Source: an uncultured Eubacteriales bacterium
Lineage (GTDB): Bacteria; Bacillota; Clostridia; Christensenellales; UBA1242
Length of the DNA: 64,000 bases
Reading direction: 5' to 3'
NCBI GenBank assembly: GCA_948695535.1
Contig: CAPRTS010000005.1
Coordinates: 4,125-68,124 of the forward strand
Of this stretch, positions 1 through 8,867 are shown piece after piece. Positions within the stretch are counted from its first letter, which is position 1. Each line of letters begins with the position of its first letter. Made by a program: the position numbers and the translations under genes. Below the pieces are notes generated by a model. The model worked only from the letters and a program-made list of their open reading frames with translations. It ran no database searches and was not told where the DNA came from.

Positions 1-367
1 CAGCAACTTAGGATTGCGAATAGTAATGATTCGTCGCAGCCACTCGCCACAACGGCTGGACAAAAGGGACTTAGCCAATCGCTTGAATTTGGTACGTTGT
101 TCAAAAAGCGACAGTTGTTCTTTAAGCGAATAACCTTGATCTAATTCACGACAGATGTCATCAAGGTAGGTGTACCCCCCCCCCCCCTACGGGGGCGTAA
201 CGCCTTCTGTGGCGCTTAAAAGCGCAGATGACAATTTTATAATCCGCGTACTTATTAACATCAGCACCGGCCAATTGTTCCACCATTACGTAATTTTGCC
301 AGCCCATCACGTAGGCTACTTGCGGACAAATCCATTTATCACCGACCAACAAAATCTTGGGTGCCAT
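1..367 (-). CDS. Radical SAM paralogue copy 1, N-terminal part, frame broken at a C13 tract
   Basis: Only the amino-terminal domain is in the window; the gene runs off the left edge. From the ATG at 367 it reads MAPKILLVGD..., the same opening as the two complete copies downstream (LLVGD...ICPQVAYVM). At 175-187 a run of 13 C (G on the coding strand) shifts the frame and hits a tandem stop within a few codons. With 12 G the protein continues as YTYLDDICREL, matching the same position of copy 3, and stays open to position 1. So this copy is out of frame as assembled, most simply a slipped-strand OFF state. The ATG at 403 lies in the conserved -35 box and is unlikely to be the start. Function of the family is unknown. 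Confidence 0.75.
175..187. repeat. C13 homopolymer inside coding sequence
   Basis: Thirteen consecutive C on the plus strand, within codon ~45-50 of radical SAM copy 1. The tract length puts the gene out of frame; 12 (or any length differing by a multiple of 3 from 12) would restore it. A second tract of 10 C sits at the equivalent place in copy 3. Confidence 0.9.
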
Positions 368-374
368 TACGTCA

Positions 375-403
375 AGTATAACTTTACTGGCACTTTTTGT
401 CAT
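375..403 (-). promoter_or_regulatory. Promoter of radical SAM copy 1 (leaderless layout)
   Basis: ATGACA (398-403), 17-nt spacer, TATACT (375-380), then 7 nt to the ATG at 367. The same arrangement occurs before copies 2 and 3. No Shine-Dalgarno is possible between the -10 box and the start. Confidence 0.75.
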
Positions 404-428
404 CTGTTACCCTGCCAGATGTCTTGTT

Positions 429-1832
429 TCACTCGCCATAACGTTTTGCGGAATTAGCCAAATACGGTTGAAAAGCCGTCAAGTCCACCATGGGCTCCTT
501 AAAAATTGGGTCTTGCAAAACTGCGTATAATTCAGGAGCCAAGTAACGATTTTTAACCACCATACGGTTATGTGCGTAAGCCTTACGGGTAAAGGTTCCC
601 CAGTTTTCCAGTTCCTTAAACCAAATGTGATCGACATGCAGTTCTTTCCCCCACGCCACAAAAGCTGGCAGGTCACGGTAATTGGCCCGTTGCACAACAA
701 AACTGATTTCTAAAAAATTGATTTTACCCGCTTGGCGCAGTTTGCTGAGCATGGCTAAGTTCTGTTGTAACTGCTTAAAATCACCGCCCCGCACTTGGCG
801 ATAGGTCGCGGCCGTCGCGGCGTCAACCGAAATGGAAACATCAATTTGTTCGTATTTATCCTTGATTAAAGCCCAGTTGGCTTGGTTAAATAAGGTACCA
901 TTAGACAAAATAAAAACCTGTTTACGTTGGAAATCGGTCGCCAATAAACGCCGATAATGCGGGCTGTAAAACACTTCCCCCATACTGGCTAAGGTGATTG
1001 ATCCCGCTTTATCTAACCAACCGGCTGCCAACAATTGTGTTACCATGTGTTTGATGCCGGTTTGGGTGGTGGGGCTTCCCGTGTTGAACTCACGACGGCA
1101 ACTGGGACAGTTCAAATTACAAGCCTCATCGATGGCCAATTCAATCACCACCGGGTGGTCTTGTGGTGGCAAGTCCTTAAAGCGTGGTGCGATGTTGCGA
1201 TTAGCAAATTCACATTTATGCACATTGCATAAACTGTAAGAATGATTAATTGACGATAATTTGATAATCCTGGCGCGTGCGTCATTATAGATTGTATTGG
1301 GTGCTTGCGTTTTTATATTACCAAACGGTAACAACTGTCCCGTAAGGCACCCCGTCATCGAACCGTCGGGGTTAACGCGACAAACACGCCCCACCCGGTC
1401 ACAAATAATGTCCGTGGGCGGACTGTACAAAACACGTAAAAACAATTCGGCCGGACGTAAATAACGGGCGGGTACTTTGTGCAACCAATATTGACGGCAA
1501 ATCATACCCTGTTTCCCCAACAACCGCAAAGTTTTTAATAACACTTTCTTCAACAACGAATTGACCGGCGCCGTCGCGTAATTGTCGGCGGCGTATTGCT
1601 GGTTTAATTCCCGACAGATATCGTCCAAGTAAATTACCGACAAAGTTTGGTCGTGCACTTTCAGCAATTTCTTGCCTTGTCGTCGCCAAGTACATACCAC
1701 GATTTGGTAATCGCGGTACGGCGTGGCATCGGTCAACTGCTCGACCTGTTCGTAGTTTTGCCAGTCCATCACGTACGCCACTTGCGGACAGATCCGTGCG
1801 TCACCAACTAACAAAATCTTTTGCGCCTTCAT
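429..1832 (-). CDS. Radical SAM protein, copy 2 (intact)
   Basis: 467 residues. The radical SAM cluster motif CxxxCxxC is at Cys238, Cys242 and Cys245, inside a typical beta1 context, followed by a GE motif (MGEVF) and later SNGT and SVDA strands of the barrel. Residues 1-80 form a family-specific domain (LLVGD, YLDDICREL). Cysteines at about 144-207 (CDR, CRV, GC, CNVHKC) could hold an auxiliary cluster. It is one of three tandem paralogues. Unlike copies 1 and 3 it has no homopolymer tract at the YLDD position. The substrate is unknown; neighbouring glycosylation genes are absent, so no pathway is proposed. Ends in NSAKRYGE, identical to copy 3. Confidence 0.85.
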   Translation of the reverse strand: MKAQKILLVGDARICPQVAYVMDWQNYEQVEQLTDATPYRDYQIVVCTWRRQGKKLLKVHDQTLSVIYLDDICRELNQQYAADNYATAPVNSLLKKVLLKTLRLLGKQGMICRQYWLHKVPARYLRPAELFLRVLYSPPTDIICDRVGRVCRVNPDGSMTGCLTGQLLPFGNIKTQAPNTIYNDARARIIKLSSINHSYSLCNVHKCEFANRNIAPRFKDLPPQDHPVVIELAIDEACNLNCPSCRREFNTGSPTTQTGIKHMVTQLLAAGWLDKAGSITLASMGEVFYSPHYRRLLATDFQRKQVFILSNGTLFNQANWALIKDKYEQIDVSISVDAATAATYRQVRGGDFKQLQQNLAMLSKLRQAGKINFLEISFVVQRANYRDLPAFVAWGKELHVDHIWFKELENWGTFTRKAYAHNRMVVKNRYLAPELYAVLQDPIFKEPMVDLTAFQPYLANSAKRYGE

Positions 1833-1838
1833 TAAGGC

Positions 1839-1867
1839 AGTATAACTTCACTTCCGCTTTTTGTCAT
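1839..1867 (-). promoter_or_regulatory. Promoter of radical SAM copy 2 (leaderless layout)
   Basis: ATGACA (1862-1867), 17 nt, TATACT (1839-1844), 6 nt, ATG at 1832. About 20 bases around it are shared with the copy 1 promoter, indicating duplication of promoter plus gene as a unit. Confidence 0.75.
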
Positions 1868-1891
1868 CTGTTACCCTGCCGAATGTTTCGT

Positions 1892-3331
1892 TCACTCGCC
1901 ATAGCGTTTTGCCGAATTTGCTAAATACGGTTGGAACGCAGTCAAATTGACCATCGGGTCGTTAAAAAGCGGATTTTGCAAAAGTGTATACAATTCACGG
2001 TTAAGGTATTTACCCTTAATGATCAGTGACTTATGACGATACTCACGCTTGGTGTAGGTGCCCCAGTTGTTAAGGCGCGTAAAATTCACTTTATGGGCGT
2101 GTAAACGTTGCGCCAAATGGATAAAGTCCACCATTTCGTGAAAATTATCGCGTTGTACCACAAAATTTAAATCAAAGTAACCCATTTCACCCTGAGCATA
2201 CCGCAAACCCAGTTTAGTTAGATTTTGTAACAACCCATTGAAATCACCACCGCGGATTTTGCGGTAGGTAGTGGCCGTGGCGGCATCGACGGAAATTAAA
2301 ACGCCAATTTTTTGATACTTGCCTTGCAGTTTTGCCCATTGATTATCGTCAAACAAAGTGCCATTACTAAAAATAAGCAGTTCATTAAATTTGCAGTCAC
2401 TTTGCAGTAGTTTTTGGTAGGCTGGACTGTAAAACACTTCCCCCATACCCGCCAAAGAAACACAAGGCGCCTGACGAAAATATTCTGCGTTCAATAATTT
2501 AGTGACCACGTCAGCCATTTGGGCTTGTTCACTGCTGTCGGCAACCAAAGGTTTTTTACGACAACTTTGACAATGCAAATTGCAGGTGGGGTCAAGCGAA
2601 ACCCCGACCATTACCGGCATATGTTTAGTTGGCAAGGCCTTTAACCCGGGGTCAGGTGTGGCTTGGTACTGCGCGTATAAACAACGTTTTCGGTCACAAA
2701 AGCAATAAGAATGATTAAGCGATGATAATTTGATAATACGCGCCCAGCGACTATTGTAACCGTCGTTTTCGCCATCAGCAATTTGGCCGAAGGGTATTTT
2801 CACCATGCCGACACAACAGCCCCACAGTACGCCACCTTCTTCAACCAAACAGACACTTTCTAAGCGGTTACAAACCAAATTGGTCGGTTTAGCCCACAGC
2901 ACGCGTAAAAACAGTTCCGACGGTTTCATGACTTTGGGACTGATCATTTTTAACCAAAATTGGCTGCGAAAAGTCACCAGGCTTCTCAGCCAATTAAGCA
3001 TTACCTGCATAAAAGGTCGTGAAACCAAGCGTTTAACCAATCTTTTGCCCCGGGTTTTGGGGCGTATCATCACCAAACTAAGACGTTCCGTGAACGAATA
3101 ATCTTGGTCTAATTCACGGCAAATGTCATCAAGGTAAAAATACCTACCCCCCCCCCTAGACGGTAAATAACGTCGCCAACGACGCTTAAAGTCACAAATA
3201 ACAATCTTATAACTGGCGTACTTATTGACAGCGGTAAGGCGCTCTACTCGTTCGTAATCTTGCCAAGCCATCACGTAGGCCACTTGCGGGCAGATGCGTG
3301 CATCACCAACCAATAAGATTTTTGGGCTCAC
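1892..3331 (-). CDS. Radical SAM protein, copy 3 (intact, carries a C10 tract)
   Basis: About 479 residues from the GTG at 3331, chosen because it sits 6 nt after a conserved -10 box exactly as in the other copies; an in-frame GTG at 3349 would lie upstream of the -10 box. Radical SAM motif CxxxCxxC occurs in a TCNLHCQSC context, with later MGEVF, SNGT and SVDA motifs. The Gly run around residue 60 is encoded by a 10-G tract (3147-3156 on the plus strand) and is in frame here, so this copy is ON as assembled. The N-terminal 100 residues are the same novel domain as in copies 1 and 2. Role unknown. Confidence 0.85.
   Translation of the reverse strand: MSPKILLVGDARICPQVAYVMAWQDYERVERLTAVNKYASYKIVICDFKRRWRRYLPSRGGGRYFYLDDICRELDQDYSFTERLSLVMIRPKTRGKRLVKRLVSRPFMQVMLNWLRSLVTFRSQFWLKMISPKVMKPSELFLRVLWAKPTNLVCNRLESVCLVEEGGVLWGCCVGMVKIPFGQIADGENDGYNSRWARIIKLSSLNHSYCFCDRKRCLYAQYQATPDPGLKALPTKHMPVMVGVSLDPTCNLHCQSCRKKPLVADSSEQAQMADVVTKLLNAEYFRQAPCVSLAGMGEVFYSPAYQKLLQSDCKFNELLIFSNGTLFDDNQWAKLQGKYQKIGVLISVDAATATTYRKIRGGDFNGLLQNLTKLGLRYAQGEMGYFDLNFVVQRDNFHEMVDFIHLAQRLHAHKVNFTRLNNWGTYTKREYRHKSLIIKGKYLNRELYTLLQNPLFNDPMVNLTAFQPYLANSAKRYGE
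3147..3156. repeat. C10 homopolymer inside coding sequence
   Basis: Ten C in a row, coding for the Arg-Gly-Gly-Gly stretch just before YFYLDDICREL of radical SAM copy 3. In frame in this assembly. Same position as the C13 tract of copy 1. Confidence 0.9.
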
Positions 3332-3337
3332 AAGGCA

Positions 3338-3366
3338 ATTATAAGGCACGACTGGCCGTTTGTCAT
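3338..3366 (-). promoter_or_regulatory. Promoter of radical SAM copy 3 (leaderless layout)
   Basis: ATGACA (3361-3366), 17 nt, TATAAT (3338-3343), 6 nt, GTG at 3331. The -35 box overlaps the last codons of the upstream gene ending at 3363. Confidence 0.75.
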
Positions 3367-4022
3367 TTGGTTAATTCGGGTGGTATCGTTAGTGCCACGG
3401 CTTGCGGCAAAAGCGTTTTCTTTAATTTAGTGGTTGTGGTAGCCGGCGTTTGCAAGGCGCCCAATTCTTTCTCTAAGGCGACAATTTTAGCCTGCACATC
3501 GGCCTGGTGTTGTTCGTTTAAGGTCATACGTTCGGCAACGTGTTTAATACGATTACTGTAATAACTGCGTTTCTTAATTACGTTATGGTGATCGTGAACT
3601 TTAAGACCACTTTTGGTAACCGCACGGCCACGACTTTTTTTGTCAGGAATGGCTTCGGCATAAACACTGGTGGTAAGAATGTTCCACTCGTTCAATTTTT
3701 GTTTTTGTTGCATTTCGGCTAAAACGTCTCGGTAGTAATCAAGACATAATTGGAGATATTCGTCTTCGGCGTCCAAGGCTTGGAAATCAGCACGGAATTC
3801 TGCCATATCTTCATCATCGCCACAGCCCGACGGTTCGTCAGGAGCAAACTCAGTCATACAATCGTAATCATCGTCGTCACCCTTAAAATCACTGTCGGTA
3901 TCGTTTATTGCTTCCGCCATTCCCAAATTGGTACGGAACGACAGACGAAATAAGTCCTTTAAGTATTGCAAACGCGCTTCGCGTTCATCACCAGTTAGAT
4001 TTCGCTTGGGTGTTGTGTCCAT
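3363..4022 (-). CDS. Acidic coiled-coil hypothetical protein
   Basis: 219 residues, not recognised. Residues about 45-85 are very acidic (runs of Asp around GDDDDYD and GDDEDM); residues about 165-195 are Lys/Glu/Gln rich and compatible with a short coiled coil. No signal peptide or membrane segment. The ATG at 4022 is preceded by TATGCT 5 nt upstream with TTGTAT 17 nt further, so it may be leaderless like its neighbours. Its last codons overlap the promoter of radical SAM copy 3. Confidence 0.6.
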   Translation of the reverse strand: MDTTPKRNLTGDEREARLQYLKDLFRLSFRTNLGMAEAINDTDSDFKGDDDDYDCMTEFAPDEPSGCGDDEDMAEFRADFQALDAEDEYLQLCLDYYRDVLAEMQQKQKLNEWNILTTSVYAEAIPDKKSRGRAVTKSGLKVHDHHNVIKKRSYYSNRIKHVAERMTLNEQHQADVQAKIVALEKELGALQTPATTTTKLKKTLLPQAVALTIPPELTK

Positions 4023-4074
4023 ATTTCAGCATACAACATACGCCAACCAAATACAATACCCTACCGCCAAATAA

Positions 4075-4635
4075 TTACTTATTTTTGTCAGTTAATGGGT
4101 ATTGGAAATAAACAACTTCGGCATTGGGAAAATGCACCTTTTCCAAATCAGCACTGGCGGGCATACCATTAAAATAAACGTGGGTGGCTTTGCCAATACC
4201 ACCGTGAGCAACCACCAAAATATTTTTGTCCGCGTCGGGTTTTAATTGGTCGTAAAAACTGCTGACCCGTGCGAATATTTCGGGAAACGTTTCAATGCCT
4301 AACGCTTTCATTTCCGCCAAGTGCTCGTTGATTTGCCAAGACCGAAATGGTGTTTTCCACCGCGGTTGACCTTCCACTTGCCCGCAAGCCCGTTCTTTGA
4401 TGCGGTCGTCGTACACCGGTTGCAACTCCGGGTGGTACTTTAAGATGGCGGCGCATGTTTGTTTGGCGCGCGTTAATGGCGAGCAATAACACGCGGCAAA
4501 TTTAACGTTTTTCAACTTTTCCGCTACCACCTGGGCTTGTGCTAAACCGGTGGCGTTCAGTGGCACGTCACGTTGCCCGGCGCAAATTTCCTGCCGGTTG
4601 TAATCGGTTTCCCCGTGTCGTACAAAATAAATCAT
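4075..4635 (-). CDS. Histidine phosphatase (phosphoglycerate mutase) family protein
   Basis: 186 residues. The catalytic RHGE motif is at residues 6-9 (FVRHGETDYNR), with the second conserved region SPLTRAKQT and a late VVAHGG carrying the second catalytic His. Family members remove phosphate from small metabolites or proteins; the substrate is not evident. A Shine-Dalgarno (AGCAGGAG) lies about 9 nt before the ATG. Confidence 0.85.
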   Translation of the reverse strand: MIYFVRHGETDYNRQEICAGQRDVPLNATGLAQAQVVAEKLKNVKFAACYCSPLTRAKQTCAAILKYHPELQPVYDDRIKERACGQVEGQPRWKTPFRSWQINEHLAEMKALGIETFPEIFARVSSFYDQLKPDADKNILVVAHGGIGKATHVYFNGMPASADLEKVHFPNAEVVYFQYPLTDKNK

Positions 4636-4676
4636 GCGCTAATCTCCTGCTAGTTTAGCATATAAGAAATTACACT

Positions 4677-4694
4677 ATTAAGCAAACATTATTA
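4677..4694. repeat. Direct repeat, left copy (18 bp)
   Basis: ATTAAGCAAACATTATTA occurs here and again at 11753-11770, at the 3' end of the inositol monophosphatase gene ending at 11768. Similarity continues weakly for about 18 nt to the right, so the left copy looks like a relic of the same gene end. Confidence 0.6.
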
Positions 4695-4744
4695 CTTGTG
4701 ACGCGATTTTAATTTTTACAACTCAATCATTCAATCATTTGCAA

Positions 4745-5518
4745 TCAAAGAATCGCTTTCAAGATTTCATTATGAATTTTGCCATTACTGATTAGCATGG
4801 TGTCTTTATCCGTTTGGGGGTTGCCTTGTAAATTGGTAATTTTACCACCTGCTTCCGCGACGATCAATTTGCCAGCACAAGAACTTAGACCAATACTAGG
4901 TTTGACGTTAAGCATGGCATCGGTTTTACCACTAGCAAGCCAAGCCAATTCTGTCGTTGAACAAACGATCAATCTCAGCCCTCTAACCTTCGCGGCAAGT
5001 TTCTTAACAACAGCCAAAACAGCATCAATATGTTTTTGTTCATAATGAGAAGTTAAGCAATACGAAACTATGCATTCATTAAGGTTTTGACGCGAGGATA
5101 CTTGTAATTTTTCTTGATTTTTGAAAGCACCTTGTCCCTTGACGGCATGATAAATGTCACGGTTTTCCCAATCAAAAATTACACCAAATATAGTTTCTTT
5201 ATCTTTTCTCAATGCGATACTCGTTCCGTACAAAGGAATACCGGCGGCAAAATTAATTGTTCCGTCAATAGGATCAATTAACCAATCATACTCACTAGCA
5301 TTATTACTTTGTCCGTACTCTTCTCCATAAAAAGAATGCGTTGGAAAAAGTTTGGCAAGATTATCAACGATTTCACGTTCCATCACCTTATCAACCGAAG
5401 TAACAATATCGTTTAGTTCCTTGTTTTCAATTAAATTTTGTTTAATTTTACGTGCGTTTTTGTAAGCCTTTTTAGCAATCTTAACAACAAACTTGTAAAC
5501 AGAGTTCAAGTCAAGCAT
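4745..5518 (-). CDS. Inositol monophosphatase family protein
   Basis: 257 residues. Metal-binding and catalytic motifs are visible: GEEYG (about residue 66), WLIDPIDGTINF (about 80-90), and a late LSSCAGKLIVAEAGG corresponding to the family's WD..A...EAGG region, though the usual WDxAA is replaced by SSCAG. The family hydrolyses phosphate from inositol phosphates, PAP, fructose bisphosphate or histidinol phosphate; which one is uncertain. A clear AAGGAGG precedes the ATG. A second, distinct member lies at 11768-12571. Confidence 0.85.
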   Translation of the reverse strand: MLDLNSVYKFVVKIAKKAYKNARKIKQNLIENKELNDIVTSVDKVMEREIVDNLAKLFPTHSFYGEEYGQSNNASEYDWLIDPIDGTINFAAGIPLYGTSIALRKDKETIFGVIFDWENRDIYHAVKGQGAFKNQEKLQVSSRQNLNECIVSYCLTSHYEQKHIDAVLAVVKKLAAKVRGLRLIVCSTTELAWLASGKTDAMLNVKPSIGLSSCAGKLIVAEAGGKITNLQGNPQTDKDTMLISNGKIHNEILKAIL

Positions 5519-5607
5519 TTTATTGCTTACCTCCTTAATAAATTTTGGGACGGAACGCAGCGGCCAAGGCGAACCCCGTTAAATTTATCCCATATAGCCA
5601 CTACATC

Positions 5608-6837
5608 CTAAATCAGTGTGACGGGCAACACAACATTTTGATCGTCAACATATCCCACCTTGTCGGCAAGACAAATTACACAACCGGGCATGACATCTTT
5701 GTTAGGAATTTTGTTTAGCAACGAGAACGCAGCAATATCATCTTTGGTCGGATTACTCTTACATTTTATTTCTATTGGGTACAAATTTCCATCACCTTCG
5801 ATGACCAAATCAATTTCGTTTTTTTCTTTATCACGATAATAATACAATGGTGGTTCTGTAATTCCGTCGTTATAGTAACTTTTAAGTATTTCACTAATGA
5901 CATAAGTTTCAAACATTGGTCCACGCATTGCACCATCGGCTAATTGCTCCTTGGTGTTCCAACTAGTCAAAAAACAAGCCAACCCCGTATCCAAAAAATA
6001 AAGTTTGGGTGTTTTAGTCAAACGTTTATTAAGATTATTTGCGTAAGGTTGTAGCAAATAAACTATGCCTGATGAAATTAAAATCGACAGCCAACTTTTA
6101 ACAGTGTTAATATTTTTGCCACAGATATCCGCAATAGTTGCGTAATTTAGCATTTGTCCGGTCAAACCTGCCACTGCCCTGATAAACTTCATAAAAGCAT
6201 TTTCATCATGAACATTGATTAGTTTTTTAATATCGCGTTCAATATAAGTACGCACGTAAGCGTTATAAAAGTCTTTCAAATCCTTATCCTGTTTTTGCTG
6301 TTCAACAACTTCGGGGAATGAGCCTTGATGAATTTGTTGCCAAACCTGCCAGTAATCCAAGGGTTTGGTTAATGTTTTCATTTTTTGCCAGTGCTCCGTG
6401 GTGGGCAAAAACGGTTCGTGATAATTTATATCTTGGATCTCCCGTGCACTTAACCCCAACATTTGCAGGACTCCCGCACGACCAGCTAAACTTTCGGTCA
6501 CATTCGCCATTAAATGGAAACTTTGGGAACCCGTAATAAAGATTTGTCCTTTTCGCTTATTTTCATCTACATATTTTTTAATACCGTGTAAAACGTTAGG
6601 AGCATACTGTAATTCATCAATAATCAATGGCGGTTGATAAATTTCCAAAAACATTGACGGACTATTTTGTGCCGTTTCTAAAACTGAATAATCATCACAA
6701 GTCACATACTCGGTATCGGTAATTGTATTTTGTAGCATTGTAGTTTTCCCAATTTGACGCGGTCCCGTAATGACTACACAAGAAAATGATTTCTTGATTC
6801 GTTCTATGGCATGTTCGATATGGCGCTTAATGTACAT
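5608..6837 (-). CDS. AAA-family ATP-binding protein with DUF4143 domain
   Basis: 409 residues. Walker A GPRQIGKTT at about 26-34; Walker B-like LIIDELQY at about 72; sensor ITGSQSF; C-terminal half has the DUF4143 region with the YYRDKEKNEIDLVIE nuclease-like segment (E/D...K pattern of PD-(D/E)XK folds). These proteins are widespread in gut Firmicutes and Bacteroidetes; a role is not established. Start chosen by GGGAGG 7 nt upstream. Confidence 0.85.
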   Translation of the reverse strand: MYIKRHIEHAIERIKKSFSCVVITGPRQIGKTTMLQNTITDTEYVTCDDYSVLETAQNSPSMFLEIYQPPLIIDELQYAPNVLHGIKKYVDENKRKGQIFITGSQSFHLMANVTESLAGRAGVLQMLGLSAREIQDINYHEPFLPTTEHWQKMKTLTKPLDYWQVWQQIHQGSFPEVVEQQKQDKDLKDFYNAYVRTYIERDIKKLINVHDENAFMKFIRAVAGLTGQMLNYATIADICGKNINTVKSWLSILISSGIVYLLQPYANNLNKRLTKTPKLYFLDTGLACFLTSWNTKEQLADGAMRGPMFETYVISEILKSYYNDGITEPPLYYYRDKEKNEIDLVIEGDGNLYPIEIKCKSNPTKDDIAAFSLLNKIPNKDVMPGCVICLADKVGYVDDQNVVLPVTLI

Positions 6838-6902
6838 TTGAAACCTCCCATTTTAATATTGACTATTATGCAATATAATTGCAGATTAGTCAACTACGTG
6901 TA

Positions 6903-7832
6903 TCAATTATAATAGGTAAACTCAATGCCAACTTTGCGGTCGTAAATTTCGCCAGTAACTTCGTCAGTCATCCTTTTGGGTTTACTTTTACGAGCGTAAC
7001 AATAATTACAACCGTGACGGCAAGTGTCGTATTGGCCGATATCCACCGCCGGCATACAGCCACAGTATTTTCGTTGTCCGTCCAACTTTTGGTTCTTGCG
7101 TTTAACGGTAACACCATATTTTTGACTTAATAATTTCTCAAAAATCGCCCCGTCAATACATTTACTGGGCATTATTCCGTATTGTGACCAATCGCCACTT
7201 TCGGCACAAGTTTCAATTTGAATACCATACTGGCCGGCTATTTTGGTAAACGCTTGCAAAATAGCGTGCTTTTGCGATTCGTTGGGAGCGTGGACTTTGG
7301 CACTACAACCTGAGTAACTTTCAATCACGAAACTGATTTTGCAATGTTTAGTGTAACCATGCAAACACTCACAAAGTTTAGTAAAATTTTGGATATGCCA
7401 GTTGACATCAATACCCTCAGTAATTAAAATCGGGTCGTAACGCCAAATTACCGGACAAAATTCGCTAAGTGCTTTGAAACTGGCGATGCGTTCGACTAAT
7501 GGCGGTAGCCCCGTTTCCACACTTTCCGGATACCCCGTTAAAGTGTACAGAAAATAATAAGCGTAATTTTTTAATTCTGGTAATCGTGCCAACATCGGCT
7601 GCGGATTTTTCGTCCAAAAAACGATGCCTTCCACTGTACCTTGTGCTGTAATCCGTTTTTCACCCAGCAAATTTTCATCCGACTTTAATTGCAAAGGTTT
7701 CAATTCAATCCGAGCTACTTTTTGCGGGTTAATTGGATTCGGCACTAAGACATAACCCTGCCGTAACTGTTTAAAGAACCAATCGCTGTAAAACGCCGGT
7801 ATATCCGTCCGCCGCGAAACACTAAGAATCAT
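6903..7832 (-). CDS. DUF1848 family protein
   Basis: 309 residues, opening ILSVSRRTDIPAFYSDWF, typical of DUF1848. Central WTKNP and the C-terminal cysteine cluster (CGCMPAVDIGQYDTCRHGCNYCYA) suggest an iron-sulphur protein related to radical SAM and photolyase-type lyases. Starts 9 nt after the end of the upstream gene with AAAGGAG as ribosome site, so the pair forms an operon. Confidence 0.8.
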   Translation of the reverse strand: MILSVSRRTDIPAFYSDWFFKQLRQGYVLVPNPINPQKVARIELKPLQLKSDENLLGEKRITAQGTVEGIVFWTKNPQPMLARLPELKNYAYYFLYTLTGYPESVETGLPPLVERIASFKALSEFCPVIWRYDPILITEGIDVNWHIQNFTKLCECLHGYTKHCKISFVIESYSGCSAKVHAPNESQKHAILQAFTKIAGQYGIQIETCAESGDWSQYGIMPSKCIDGAIFEKLLSQKYGVTVKRKNQKLDGQRKYCGCMPAVDIGQYDTCRHGCNYCYARKSKPKRMTDEVTGEIYDRKVGIEFTYYN

Positions 7833-7841
7833 CGCACTCCT

Positions 7842-8501
7842 TTATCTTGTCGCCACTACAATGGTACCCTTACCATCTAAAATTGGCAAACGCTTAAAAG
7901 TAAATTTCGGCGACAGTTTTTTGAGTATACACTCAATTAAATCATTTTCTAGCCTTGGAATATGGTAAGTGCTATTCACTGTATAGTCACAAAGAATATA
8001 GAATGACTTTTTATTCTGCAACGCTTTTACAAATTGTTCACAGAGATTTCGCTCATTTTGCGAAATTGAATATAACGAATTAAAAAAGCACAACACGACG
8101 TCGTTACTACTGACCGATGTTAATAGAAACAGCCCATCGACATAATTAAATGTTTGTGGCAAAACTGGCTCAAAGTTTTGACAATTTTCTGTTTTCTTGA
8201 TTGCCCAGTTACATTTTTCAATGCCATAATATTTTATGTTATCGCCAAACACTTCTTTCGCAGCGATGCAATCTAATCCAATACCGCACCCGAAAGAAAA
8301 AATACTTGGCTTAGCGTCCCCAATTACTTTTTTTAATTCGCCAAAACTTTCCTTATTTTTATTGAGATTCTTCTCACCATATTCTCGCAAATAATTAACG
8401 TTCGAACACAAGTTTTTATAATCTAAATGTCCCTTACATTCTTGTTCACAATTATCACACTTAGGATAATCCAATCCGGTCCACAGTTTTTCAATTTTCA
8501 T
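7842..8501 (-). CDS. Methyltransferase-like protein with N-terminal Cys cluster
   Basis: 219 residues, AT-rich. A GCGIGLDC-type glycine motif (residues about 72-79) resembles SAM-binding motif I of class I methyltransferases, followed by an acidic residue in YYGIEK. The N-terminus has CDNCEQEC plus a further Cys, a possible zinc or iron-sulphur site. Good Shine-Dalgarno (AAGGAGAT). Encoded just before the DUF1848 gene, so the two probably act together. Substrate unknown. Confidence 0.55.
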   Translation of the reverse strand: MKIEKLWTGLDYPKCDNCEQECKGHLDYKNLCSNVNYLREYGEKNLNKNKESFGELKKVIGDAKPSIFSFGCGIGLDCIAAKEVFGDNIKYYGIEKCNWAIKKTENCQNFEPVLPQTFNYVDGLFLLTSVSSNDVVLCFFNSLYSISQNERNLCEQFVKALQNKKSFYILCDYTVNSTYHIPRLENDLIECILKKLSPKFTFKRLPILDGKGTIVVATR

Positions 8502-8593
8502 TTTTCAACTTATCTCCTTCTCACCATTACTGGTGCAAAGCATTTTAACACCACGTTTTAAGCATTAAAGATTTTACTGCCACTCAATTATTA

Positions 8594-8624
8594 CAAACAA
8601 AGAGCCGAGAATACTCTCGGCTCT
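8594..8624 (-). terminator. Intrinsic terminator
   Basis: Perfect 10-bp arms (AGAGCCGAGA at 8601-8610 and its complement at 8615-8624) with a 4-nt loop, followed on the minus strand by TTGTTTGT. Lies just after the small gene ending at 8664. Confidence 0.7.
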
Positions 8625-8663
8625 TGCCCCCTTACGCTGCAAGGCACATTATGCCAATACTAT

Positions 8664-8841
8664 TCAACGCCGATTGTTGTTTTTGCGCGAAGCATAATAA
8701 GCTCGATTGTTAGAATTTAACTGGTTCGCATGATTATCCATACGCAACCAATATTCACGATTCTGTGGATTCATTTGCCGCGAATAATCGTCTAATTGTG
8801 CTTTGGTGTGGGTATACCCAGAAATTTTTTTCTTTTTCATT
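8664..8841 (-). CDS. Small basic hypothetical protein with internal duplication
   Basis: 58 residues from the ATG at 8841, preceded by AAAGGAGGTGAAAC. The body is two imperfect 17-residue repeats (QLDDYSRQMNPQNREYW and RMDNHANQLNSNNRAYY); the N-terminus is poly-Lys and the C-terminus Arg/Asn-rich. Conserved-looking but of no known function. The longer frame starting at 8864 would include the ribosome site and is rejected. Confidence 0.65.
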
Positions 8842-8867
8842 GTTTCACCTCCTTTTCGACTCATATC

